Below are positions 6,047 through 13,618 of a stretch of 19,147 nt of DNA, piece after piece (positions within the stretch are counted from its first letter, which is position 1; every line of letters starts with the position of its first letter). The DNA is from Pyrinomonadaceae bacterium (GTDB lineage: Bacteria > Acidobacteriota > Blastocatellia > Pyrinomonadales > Pyrinomonadaceae): NCBI GenBank assembly GCA_025929655.1, contig JAICPV010000004.1:1-19147 (forward strand), read 5' to 3'. The notes beneath the pieces were generated by a model that ran no database searches, was not told the origin of the DNA, and was given only the letters and a program-made list of their open reading frames with translations. The translations under genes were made by a program, and so were the position numbers.

Positions 6047-7798
6047 TTACCGGCCGTACTTCTCAAAAAATCCGCTGGGATACAAATGAAGCCATTTGGC
6101 CTTAGCGGTTTGCGCGACAGCCCGCTCGACGTCGTCGGGACTCGAAAATGTAAATACTTCGCGAACAAGTTCCGCGGCTTCCTCGAACGCTATTCCGGCA
6201 GCGACCCGGCGGACCGGTTCGATCGACGCCGGGCCGACGCTCAGTTCGGCGGCGCCCATCCCTATCAAAATGGGAACATAAAAGGGCGAGCCAGCCATTT
6301 CACCGCAGACGATAAACTGTTTATTGGCGGACAGAGAGGCCTCGATCACCGATCGAACAGTTCTCAACATCGCCGGGTGCAGCGTTCGGAACCAATCCGA
6401 AACGGTCTCATTGTCGCGATCGGCGGCGAGAATATATTGCGCTAGGTCGTTCGTGCCGAGGCATAGAAAATCTGCAGCAGCGGCGATCTGGTCCGCAAGC
6501 AGCGCCGCCGACGGGATCTCGATCATCGCCCCTACTTCAGGGTCTCCGATCGGCACACCAAGCTTTTCCAAGTCCTGAGCCTGTCGGGATAAAATCTCCC
6601 GCACTGCGGCGATCTCGCCAGCATCGGTAACCATAGGAATAACGATCTTGATATTGCCGTGATATGAGGCGCGCAAGATCGCCCGCAACTGTGGTATCAG
6701 GATCTCGGTCTTTCGGAGTCCAAGTCTGATCGCTCTGAGTCCAAGCGCGGGGTTTTTCTGGCGCATGTTGCTCTCGATGTCGAAAGTACGTATCCGAACA
6801 CCGTCGCCGCCGGTCGCCTCCGCGATACGTCGATATTCTTCGGTTTGTTCATCCTCTGTCGGAATACGGCCGTAATTGGCTATGAGGGTCTCGGAGCGGA
6901 AAAGTCCGATTCCGCGCGCACCTTTGGACTTCGCGGCCGCATAGGATTCGAGCGATGTAGTATTTGTGCGTAGTGTCACCCGCCGGCCATCGAGCGTTTG
7001 CAATGGTTCGTCTGCTGCCGAGCTGTTCGGGAATGAAACCTCGACTTTCCCGTTCGATGAGGTTTCGAGCCGCGCCAGCGACGCATCCGACGGATCGAAG
7101 ACGACTTCGCCGATATTCCCGTCAACCGCGACGACCGCCCCGTTCCTTATGTATCCGAATAACTGCACGATCCCAGTCACGCACGGAATGCCGAACTCGC
7201 GCGCAAGGATCGACGAATGCGATGTCCAGCCGCCGTGTTCGGTCACGATCCCGGCAACTTCGGCCTCGCGCAGCTTAAGAAGCGTCGACGCCCGCAATTC
7301 CGATGTGGCTACGACCGCGCCTTTTTCCAATTCAGGGGGAATGTAGCGCCCCGCCAGAGCCGACAAGAGACGTTCGGCGACATCTGCGAGGTCCAGGTAC
7401 GTCTCGCGTATTTGAGAGGAAGTATTCTTCTTTAGAGTTTCGGAATATTGGTCAAAGGAATGCTGGACAGCCCATTCCAAATTCACAAGGTCTGTAGTTA
7501 TCGATTCTTTGACCCTTTTTTCAAGTTCAGGATCCTGGAGGATCATGAGGTGGCTGTCGAGAACCTCTGCTGCTCGTTGGCCGGCCGCTGCCGTTGTTCG
7601 ATCGATATCATCGTTGAAAGTATCCAACGCCGTGGAGACAGCCGTTTTGTAGCGGGCGATCTCGGTGTCGATCTCGGATTCCGCGATCCCTCGTCGAAGA
7701 AATTGTCTTCGGTCCCCGAAAATGCAGACAGCCTTTCCGATCCCGATCCCGCGCGAAACCGCGCGGCCTTTAACACGAATTTCGCGATTCTCGGACAC
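6047..7798 (-). CDS. ptsI: PTS Enzyme I (phosphoenolpyruvate-protein phosphotransferase)
   Basis: 583 residues, close to the 575 of E. coli EI. EI takes phosphate from PEP onto a histidine and passes it to HPr. The phosphoryl histidine H194 sits in GGWTSHSSILARE. PEP- and magnesium-binding residues are recognisable: R301 (GLFRSE), R337 (RIRTFDIE), E427 (AMIEIPS), D451 (LGTNDLAQY) and the acid/base C498 (CGEMAG). Oddly the GGDK segment that follows the R-T-x-D motif is replaced by ESNMRQ (342-347). The start is GTG, six bases after the stop of the AIM24 gene, with no Shine-Dalgarno, so coupling is likely. No HPr, EIIA or permease genes are in the window; it may be regulatory or serve a partner encoded elsewhere. 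Confidence 0.92.
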   Translation of the reverse strand: MSENREIRVKGRAVSRGIGIGKAVCIFGDRRQFLRRGIAESEIDTEIARYKTAVSTALDTFNDDIDRTTAAAGQRAAEVLDSHLMILQDPELEKRVKESITTDLVNLEWAVQHSFDQYSETLKKNTSSQIRETYLDLADVAERLLSALAGRYIPPELEKGAVVATSELRASTLLKLREAEVAGIVTEHGGWTSHSSILAREFGIPCVTGIVQLFGYIRNGAVVAVDGNIGEVVFDPSDASLARLETSSNGKVEVSFPNSSAADEPLQTLDGRRVTLRTNTTSLESYAAAKSKGARGIGLFRSETLIANYGRIPTEDEQTEEYRRIAEATGGDGVRIRTFDIESNMRQKNPALGLRAIRLGLRKTEILIPQLRAILRASYHGNIKIVIPMVTDAGEIAAVREILSRQAQDLEKLGVPIGDPEVGAMIEIPSAALLADQIAAAADFLCLGTNDLAQYILAADRDNETVSDWFRTLHPAMLRTVRSVIEASLSANKQFIVCGEMAGSPFYVPILIGMGAAELSVGPASIEPVRRVAAGIAFEEAAELVREVFTFSSPDDVERAVAQTAKAKWLHLYPSGFFEKYGR

Positions 7799-7804
7799 GG
7801 TGGT

Positions 7805-8689
7805 TCAACTGCCAAAACTGAAACCGCTGCCGCCGCCTTGCGACGGGAAGAATGGCTTCAGCATGCCCGCGAATGCGGCTAGATTGCGTGTTTGGATCAG
7901 TATCTCGCCGGGTCCGTTAAATTCGGCAACCATTCCCTCGCCGCTCATCATGCTCCTGAAAAGCCCGCTCCTCGCCGCGCGCCGAAGGTTGTACTGCATG
8001 TGGCCCTCCCATGCGATCAGATGACCCGTATCGACGACATATTGCTCGCCGGGTCTCAACGTTTTTCGATGTATTGCACCGAATGAAGAAACCAAAAGTA
8101 GTCCGCTCCCGCTTACCGAAAGCACGAATAGGCCTTCCCCGCCGAAAAATGATTTCGCTCCGCCGAACTTCGTTTCGACGACAAGGCTCGTATCTCCCGC
8201 AAGATAGGAACTTGCCTGGACCATGAACGTCTGGTTCTGCATCTCTATCCCTGCGATATCGCCGGGTGCTCCCGGAGCGAGAGTGACTTCGCCGGGAAAC
8301 TGCCGCGCAGTAAATGTCGAAACGAAAGCCGATTCGCCGCCGACCGCGCGCTTAAGTGCGCCGAACACGCCGCCCTTCATTTCGGAATGCAGGTCGATGT
8401 TCGACGACATCGAAACCATCGCGCCGGATTCTGCCGCGATCGCCTGTTCCGGCTGAAGCTGAACCACAGCGAGCGCGAAGGCACCCTGGTAATCAACCTG
8501 CCACGTGTAACCCCGGCCCTGGCCGCGCCCGTCCTGGTCGAAATTGAACGCTCCGCCAGCCGGGTAATGTTGTTGTTCGGCTGCTAACGGTTTCATGTTC
8601 GGCGCATTCGGCACGCCGATCGTTGCGCCGCACGACCCGCAAAAGCGCGCATCTGGTAAAAGCTCGACTGTGCAATTTGGACAATTCAT
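7805..8689 (-). CDS. AIM24/TIGR00266-family protein with N-terminal zinc ribbon
   Basis: 294 residues. Residues 3-20 are a zinc ribbon (C3-x-x-C6 ... C17-x-x-C20). After a short linker, residues from about 55 to 280 form the TIGR00266/AIM24 domain, a beta-rich fold. Typical segments are LQPEQAIAAESGAMVSMSSN, FFGGEGLFVLSVSGSG and the late GEILIQTRNLAAFAGML. The protein ends in a Gly/Ser/Phe-rich tail. The bacterial family has no settled biochemical role; the yeast namesake affects mitochondrial inner-membrane organisation. Its ATG overlaps the stop of the LOG gene (ATGA at 8686-8689) and its own stop is six bases before the Enzyme I start, so the three genes are probably one operon. Confidence 0.88.
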   Translation of the reverse strand: MNCPNCTVELLPDARFCGSCGATIGVPNAPNMKPLAAEQQHYPAGGAFNFDQDGRGQGRGYTWQVDYQGAFALAVVQLQPEQAIAAESGAMVSMSSNIDLHSEMKGGVFGALKRAVGGESAFVSTFTARQFPGEVTLAPGAPGDIAGIEMQNQTFMVQASSYLAGDTSLVVETKFGGAKSFFGGEGLFVLSVSGSGLLLVSSFGAIHRKTLRPGEQYVVDTGHLIAWEGHMQYNLRRAARSGLFRSMMSGEGMVAEFNGPGEILIQTRNLAAFAGMLKPFFPSQGGGSGFSFGS

Positions 8690-9255
8690 ACGACTACGTT
8701 TTGAGAATGTGCAACGATCAATTTCGACGCCTCTTCGGCATCGTCGGCGAAAAGAAGCAGCGATATGTCGTTTTCAGAAACGACCAGATTTTCCTCAAAC
8801 GATCTTACAACCTCACGCCAGCAAGAGCCTATCAGGACAATCGGGCGTCGCTCTAGAACGCGGGTTTGAAGCTTGTTCCAAACCAGCGACATCTCGGTTA
8901 CTGTTCCCATCCCGCCTTTAAAAACAACAAAACCGACAGAACGGGTTATCAGATTTTGCAGCCGGTCGTAAAAATGGTCTGTCGCCACCTTATCGGTGAG
9001 ATACCTGTTCGGCTCGGCCTTGAATTGGTTCATGACGATGCCGAATACGCGGCCGCCGGCTTCACGCGCGCCGCGAGACGCCGCCTCCATTATTCCCAGG
9101 TATCCCCCGGTGCAGATGGTAAAGCCAGCTTTTGCGAGAAGTGCGCCAAGCTTCAACGCTTCTTTATACTCCTGCGAGTCGGGCCCGCACTTCGAGCCGC
9201 CGAAAATCGTAACTATTTTGCCTTCGGAAGAGTTCACGTAGTCAGATCCGATCAA
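8686..9255 (-). CDS. LOG-family (TIGR00725-like) Rossmann-fold protein
   Basis: 189 residues of the LOG/lysine-decarboxylase-like superfamily, whose characterised members release cytokinin-type bases from nucleoside monophosphates. The nucleotide-binding opening is KIVTIFGGSKCG (13-24), then CTGGYLGIMEAASRGA (48-63). The signature loop is KGGMGTVTE (113-121): GG, GT and the final Glu are kept, but the usual leading Pro is Lys. Enzymatic activity is not assured. The longest frame opens at a TTG (9255); a GTG seven codons in is an alternative, and neither has a good ribosome-binding site. It follows the MFS gene by 57 bases, which hold nothing recognisable, and overlaps the AIM24 start. Confidence 0.85.
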   Translation of the reverse strand: MIGSDYVNSSEGKIVTIFGGSKCGPDSQEYKEALKLGALLAKAGFTICTGGYLGIMEAASRGAREAGGRVFGIVMNQFKAEPNRYLTDKVATDHFYDRLQNLITRSVGFVVFKGGMGTVTEMSLVWNKLQTRVLERRPIVLIGSCWREVVRSFEENLVVSENDISLLLFADDAEEASKLIVAHSQNVVV

Positions 9256-9312
9256 AAGTCATTCGTTCGAGACAGGAAAAGTATAGTCGATGCCGAATTT
9301 GCAGGAAAGCGA

Positions 9313-10662
9313 TCACGGCCTCGCCGCCTCGTCGGGTGTCAAATTTCCCGCCTCATGGATCGCTCTCGTTGTGTTTGTAAAAGCAAGAATGATGATCCCG
9401 ACGACGAAAAAAACGATCAGCCCCAGGATCGCGTGGCGAAAGGAGCCCGTTGCACCGACGATGATCGTGAACATCAGTTGGCCCATCCAGGAGGTTCCCT
9501 TTTCGGATATTTCATACAGTCCGAAGAACGACGACTCACGGCCGACGGGGATCATTTGCGAATAAAGCGAACGAGATAGCGCCTGCGCGCTTCCCAGCAC
9601 CATCCCGATCGCGGCGCCCATGATATAGGCCTGCCATTTCGATTCGAAGAATGCATATGCATAAACAACGATCAGGCACCAGATCGCCAGCGAGATCAGG
9701 ACGGTCCGTTTCGCACCGACGAGCCGTGCTAATCGTTCGAACAGGAATGCGCCCGCCGCTGCCGAGATCTGCGCGATCGCAAAGATAATCAGCAAGAATG
9801 CGTTGTCGACCTCGTCACCGCGTGAAGTGAACAATTCATACGAAATGAATACTGACGATTGCAGGATCACCGTCTGAATACCGTCGTTGTAGAAAAGATA
9901 CGCGATCAGGAACAACATCGTGTGTCGAAGTCTACGGAGCTCTTTGAGGGTGATCCAAAGCTCGTGAAAGCCGACCGAGATGATGTTTTTTTCAGATGGA
10001 ATGCTCTTTTGAGCTCCACGGCTTCTGAGCAGGAAAAAAGTGACGAGAGCAAATAAGCCCCACCACACTGACGCGGCAAGGAAACATACTCTCACCGCTG
10101 TCGAAGTAGATATGCCGATCCTTTCCGCGTTAGAAATAAATATCAGGTTCAGTATCAGCATCAGAAACCCGCTGATATAACCGAGGCCGTATCCGTAACT
10201 GGAAACCTTGTCGCGCTTGTCTTCCGACGTAATGTCAATAAGGAAGGCGTTGTAAAACACATTTGCCGCAGCGAAACACATCGTCGATGCGATGAACAAC
10301 AAGCTGCAAGCCACGTATGATTCTGTTACAAAAAAAAGCAGTGCACCGCACAGGACCCCTCCATAACAGAAAGCCGTCATCATGCTTTTCTTCAATCGCG
10401 TGTAATCGGCGATGGCGCCGAGCAGTGGAAGAAAGACAACCATCGAGATCACCGAGACAGCCGTGCAAAAGGCGGGCAGGCCCTTCGGCGTTACCTGAAA
10501 CAAATAGAGATCCAGGATCACGCCGTCCTCGCCGACGGCCTTTTGGGCAAGCCCTAACAAAAACGGCCCGATCAGGACGCCCACGACGGTCGTGAAAAAC
10601 GCCGAGTTCGCCCAGTCATAAGCGACCCAGCCGAATATCTCTTTGCGGTCGTTCTTTTTCAT
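9313..10662 (-). CDS. MFS transporter, UMF1 / Atg22-like family
   Basis: 449 residues from the ATG at 10662, chosen because MKKNDRKEIFGWVAYDWANS is the typical family opening (a short polar lead and then the YDWANSAF motif). The frame runs 26 codons further upstream to a TTG, but that extension looks unrelated. About 12 hydrophobic segments follow in two halves, with the MFS loop motif LLGAIADYTRLKKS after helix 2 and a central charged loop near residues 220-245. The UMF1 group is related to yeast vacuolar amino-acid effluxer Atg22; bacterial substrates are mostly unknown. It is the first gene of a minus-strand series with LOG, AIM24 and Enzyme I. No Shine-Dalgarno is visible. Confidence 0.87.
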   Translation of the reverse strand: MKKNDRKEIFGWVAYDWANSAFFTTVVGVLIGPFLLGLAQKAVGEDGVILDLYLFQVTPKGLPAFCTAVSVISMVVFLPLLGAIADYTRLKKSMMTAFCYGGVLCGALLFFVTESYVACSLLFIASTMCFAAANVFYNAFLIDITSEDKRDKVSSYGYGLGYISGFLMLILNLIFISNAERIGISTSTAVRVCFLAASVWWGLFALVTFFLLRSRGAQKSIPSEKNIISVGFHELWITLKELRRLRHTMLFLIAYLFYNDGIQTVILQSSVFISYELFTSRGDEVDNAFLLIIFAIAQISAAAGAFLFERLARLVGAKRTVLISLAIWCLIVVYAYAFFESKWQAYIMGAAIGMVLGSAQALSRSLYSQMIPVGRESSFFGLYEISEKGTSWMGQLMFTIIVGATGSFRHAILGLIVFFVVGIIILAFTNTTRAIHEAGNLTPDEAARP

Positions 10663-10746
10663 TGATGTGAGGCACGATACTATGCTCGAATGGTCAATGC
10701 AAATATATTCGAAGCCAATTAAACATTGGGCTAAGGTCAATAATCC

Positions 10747-10775
10747 TTGACTTTAGAAACCAAACAGTTTAACTT
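10747..10775 (+). promoter_or_regulatory. Weak candidate promoter for the P-domain/VCBS gene
   Basis: TTGACT (10747-10752, 5 of 6 to TTGACA) is followed after 17 bases by TAACTT (10770-10775), a poor -10. If used, transcription would start near 10782 and the leader would carry the inverted repeat at 10820-10870. The 10663-10889 gap must hold promoters for both divergent genes; I see no convincing one for the minus-strand MFS gene. Confidence 0.25.
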
Positions 10776-10819
10776 GAACGGACTACTCGTTTGCCATCAA
10801 ATGGACAAAGCGTTTTTGC

Positions 10820-10870
10820 GGGAATACCACTTTGACCGGACCCACACGTGTCTTGAGCTGTGGTATTTCC
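10820..10870. repeat. Inverted repeat ahead of the P-domain/VCBS gene
   Basis: GGGAATACCAC (10820-10830) and GTGGTATTTCC (10860-10870) pair over 11 positions with one G-U pair, 29 bases apart. The palindrome ACACGTGT lies between them at 10842-10849. The right arm ends nine bases before the Shine-Dalgarno GGAGG (10880-10884). It could be an operator pair or a leader hairpin; there is no T-run to suggest termination. Confidence 0.55.
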
Positions 10871-10889
10871 TAACTTGCCGGAGGTAAAT

Positions 10890-12494
10890 ATGAATTTAAT
10901 GCGAAATATACGTTGGGCCAATTACTGCTTTGCCGTCTTGTCGATCGCGGCAGCTCTCACTTTTCTTATTGGCAACAATGTTAATTCAGGAGTGACTCTT
11001 GCTCAGGACGCTCCGGCCAGCGAATCGACCCAAGCAACATTCACGAATGCTACGCCGATCACCATCGGCACCACCGCCGGTGCCACTGGTAACCCATACC
11101 CTTCGGCGATCACCGTTACAGGATTAACCGGAAATATCGCGAACACGGCGGGAAGCGTTAAAGTTACGTTCAATAATTTTTCGCACGATTTCGTTTCGGA
11201 TCTTGGGATCGTCCTGGTCGGTCCGGGCGGTCAGGCATTATTGATACAGGACGGGCCGGGCGGCGAGGATCCTATTTCCAATCTGACCTACACGCTAAGT
11301 GATACCGGCACCGCGTTGCTTCCGGAAGCAAGTGCCTGGGGAGCTGGGACCTTCAAGCCGACGGCATACTTTACCGACGATTCCTTTCCGGCACCGGGCC
11401 CGGGAACGAATTACCAGCATCCCGGCCCTGCAGGCGGATTTACGGCGACCTTTTCTTCGACCTTCGGTGGCACGGCACCAAACGGCACGTGGAATTTATT
11501 CGTCGTGGACTTCGTTAACGGTGACGGTGGCACGATCGCCGGCGGTTGGACGCTTGAGATCATCACATCCGGAGGTGCTCCGGTTCCTGATGCTCAGGGC
11601 GATTACGACGGCGACGGATTTACCGACTATGCAGTTGTGCGCAACGCCGGCGGGATCAATGGCCAGATCACATGGCATATTAGCCACAACGTGTCGGCCA
11701 TTCCGCGGGCCCAACCGTGGGGTTTCGGTCTCGATTCGTTCGTTCCGGCCGATTACGACGGCGACCAGAAGGACGATATAGCGATCTGGCGCCCGGGTAT
11801 TCAGTCGGCATTCCACATCATACAAAGCGGGACGAACACGCTTAGAACTATCGAGTTTGGGACAGGAGGCGATAATCCCAGTATTGTGGGGGACTATAAC
11901 GCCGATGGCACGGACGACGTAGCGGTCTATCGACAGGGCGCAACTGCGGGAGCGCAAAGCTTTTTCTTTGTGTCTTATGGCGGTATTATATATTCTCTGC
12001 CCTGGGGCCTGAATGGCGATGTTCCGGCACCCGGCGATTACGATGGCGATAATCGCATGGACTTCGGGGTGCAGCGTGACGAAGGTCCGAACAGCGTCTT
12101 TTACATACGCTATACCGTGCCGCAGCCCGATACGGTTACCACGCTTGGAAAGGCAGGCGACATGGTGGTTCCGGGATATTACGATGCGGACGCAAAAACC
12201 GACCTCGCAGTGATCACCGAAAACGCGGGCGGCTTTTTCGAGTGGACGTATAGGCCGAGCAGCGGCGGGCCCGACGTTGTCGACGAATGGGGTATCGCAG
12301 CTATGGGTGACCTTCCGGTCCCCGGTGATTATAACGGCGACGGAAAAAATGATTACGCTATCTGGAGGCCAGGCGCTTCGGCGGGAGCGCAGTCGACATT
12401 CTTCGTGATGCGGCCAATTACGCGCGTTATAGAGACGAGGCCGTGGGGGCTCGGCAACGATGCTCCGGTGAACTTCACGTTTACGCATTTCTAA
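10890..12494 (+). CDS. Secreted protein: P/Homo B domain plus six VCBS/FG-GAP-like repeats
   Basis: 534 residues from the ATG at 10890, chosen because GGAGG lies five bases upstream; ten further in-frame codons upstream lack such support. A Sec signal with a hydrophobic core (residues 13-28) probably ends near LAQ-DA, residues 37-41. Residues about 50-227 resemble a proprotein-convertase P domain, including HDFVSDLGIVLVGPGGQ and the closing APNGTWNLFVVDFVNGDGG. Six repeats follow, opening at residues 238, 288, 335, 383, 430 and 480 (DYDGDG-like, each with calcium-loop acidic residues), spaced 47-50 residues; linkers repeat WG...GD.P. There is no protease domain, so it is likely a calcium-binding surface or matrix protein. 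A strong terminator follows. Confidence 0.85.
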   Translation: MNLMRNIRWANYCFAVLSIAAALTFLIGNNVNSGVTLAQDAPASESTQATFTNATPITIGTTAGATGNPYPSAITVTGLTGNIANTAGSVKVTFNNFSHDFVSDLGIVLVGPGGQALLIQDGPGGEDPISNLTYTLSDTGTALLPEASAWGAGTFKPTAYFTDDSFPAPGPGTNYQHPGPAGGFTATFSSTFGGTAPNGTWNLFVVDFVNGDGGTIAGGWTLEIITSGGAPVPDAQGDYDGDGFTDYAVVRNAGGINGQITWHISHNVSAIPRAQPWGFGLDSFVPADYDGDQKDDIAIWRPGIQSAFHIIQSGTNTLRTIEFGTGGDNPSIVGDYNADGTDDVAVYRQGATAGAQSFFFVSYGGIIYSLPWGLNGDVPAPGDYDGDNRMDFGVQRDEGPNSVFYIRYTVPQPDTVTTLGKAGDMVVPGYYDADAKTDLAVITENAGGFFEWTYRPSSGGPDVVDEWGIAAMGDLPVPGDYNGDGKNDYAIWRPGASAGAQSTFFVMRPITRVIETRPWGLGNDAPVNFTFTHF

Positions 12495-12515
12495 CCGATT
12501 CGGTAGTGTTCAATG

Positions 12516-12544
12516 GAGGCTTGGGAAACCAGGCCTCTTTTTTT
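12516..12544 (+). terminator. Intrinsic terminator after the P-domain/VCBS gene
   Basis: GAGGCTTGG (12516-12524) pairs with CCAGGCCTC (12529-12537) over nine positions with one G-U pair, around the loop GAAA, and is followed directly by seven T (12538-12544). This is a textbook rho-independent terminator 21 bases after the stop. Confidence 0.93.
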
Positions 12545-12558
12545 ATTATCAACTCGTC

Positions 12559-12586
12559 TTGTCGGCCCGCACTTCATTAATATAAC
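12559..12586 (+). promoter_or_regulatory. Candidate promoter for the murU-amgK operon
   Basis: TTGTCG (12559-12564, 4 of 6) is followed after 16 bases by TATAAC (12581-12586, 5 of 6). The start would be near 12593, leaving a leader of about 26 bases to the ATG at 12619, in which no Shine-Dalgarno is visible. It comes directly after the terminator of the previous gene, as expected for a new operon. Confidence 0.5.
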
Positions 12587-12618
12587 CTTGATATCGGCAA
12601 ATCTTTCGCGTCTCTTAA

Positions 12619-13617
12619 ATGAAAGTAATGATCCTCGCTGCCGGTTTCGGCACGCGTTTGTTCCCGCTCACGATCGACCGAACGAAACCGGCAATTCCCT
12701 TTCTTGGCAAGCCGCTCGTTGCCTACGTTGCGGAGTACGTTGCGCGCTCCGGTTTCCGCGATTTCGTCGTAAATCTGCATCACCAGCCCGAGTCGGTAAA
12801 AAAAGCGCTCGGTGACGGATCGGATTATGGCGTGAATATCCGATATGCTCTCGAGGCTCCGGAAATACTCGGAACTTCTGGTGCGCTCGACAATGCCAGA
12901 GAACTCCTGCAAAACGGCACTGTCATGGTCATCAACGGCAAGATCATCTCCGAGATCGATATTGCAGCCGCAGCTGAAGCGCATCAGCGAAGCGGTGCGA
13001 TGGCCACGATGGTTCTAAAGCCAAATATCAAACGCGAGCGATTCACCGAGGTCGAAGTAAGGGACGGGTTTGTTACTCGCTTAGGTCCCCATGCACATCC
13101 CTTCACGGCAGAAGAAATAAAGGATACGGAGCACGGTATTTCGGTGCCGTTAATGTTCACCGGGATCCATTTCATCGAGCCTGAGGTTTTCGATTGTTTT
13201 CCCCGCGGCGTGTACTCGGACATAATTCAGACCTTCTATCTGCCGGCAATAAAAGAAGGCGGTAAGGTCGCAGCCCACGTGACGGAAGCGGAATGGTTCG
13301 AATTATCTACTATCCCCAGATACCTTGATATCAGTCTTTCGATGATGAAGGATGCGGATGTGTTCGTCGGCGACAATTGCGAGATCGAAACGTCCGCACA
13401 TATTCGAGATTCCGTTCTTTGGGATGACATTTCTATAGAAGAAGACGTGAACCTCTACCGGACGATCGTTGCGGACGGTGTCGTGATTCCCGCAGGCTCG
13501 CATTTCGAAAATGCGGCGATCGTGCGTGCCGACATGGTACGAAGCTGCGAGGAGATCCCTGAGAAGGCATTAAAGGGTTACATTCAGGACGACAATTACA
13601 TCGTTCCGCTCAACTAA
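12619..13617 (+). CDS. murU: Sugar-1-phosphate nucleotidyltransferase, MurU-like
   Basis: 332 residues. The N-terminal Rossmann-like domain opens with MKVMILAAGFGTRLFPLT and has the RTKPAIPFLGKP uridine/thymidine-binding lysine region, then GTSGAL at 85-90. The C-terminus from about residue 245 has left-handed beta-helix style hexapeptides (ETSAHIRDSVLWDDISIEED), so it is longer than minimal MurU. With the kinase gene starting two bases after its stop, the best reading is the salvage step MurNAc-1-phosphate plus UTP to UDP-MurNAc, which bypasses de novo synthesis; other NDP-sugars remain possible. Odd: the usual NGD metal-binding motif reads NGK (106-108). No ribosome-binding site is visible. 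Confidence 0.8.
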   Translation: MKVMILAAGFGTRLFPLTIDRTKPAIPFLGKPLVAYVAEYVARSGFRDFVVNLHHQPESVKKALGDGSDYGVNIRYALEAPEILGTSGALDNARELLQNGTVMVINGKIISEIDIAAAAEAHQRSGAMATMVLKPNIKRERFTEVEVRDGFVTRLGPHAHPFTAEEIKDTEHGISVPLMFTGIHFIEPEVFDCFPRGVYSDIIQTFYLPAIKEGGKVAAHVTEAEWFELSTIPRYLDISLSMMKDADVFVGDNCEIETSAHIRDSVLWDDISIEEDVNLYRTIVADGVVIPAGSHFENAAIVRADMVRSCEEIPEKALKGYIQDDNYIVPLN

Positions 13618-13618
13618 G

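Noticed and set aside
10663..10740. N-terminal extension of the MFS transporter from a TTG at 10740
   Set aside because: The 26 added residues do not fit the family, whose members begin with the short polar lead seen at 10662.
11601..12400. Tandem DNA repeat or CRISPR-like array
   Set aside because: The roughly 145-150-base period is protein-level VCBS repetition with diverged codons; no identical direct repeats with spacers.
11496..12488. A 330-codon minus-strand frame opposite the VCBS repeats
   Set aside because: Its length follows from the repeat composition of the sense strand; it has no recognisable domain and no ribosome-binding site.
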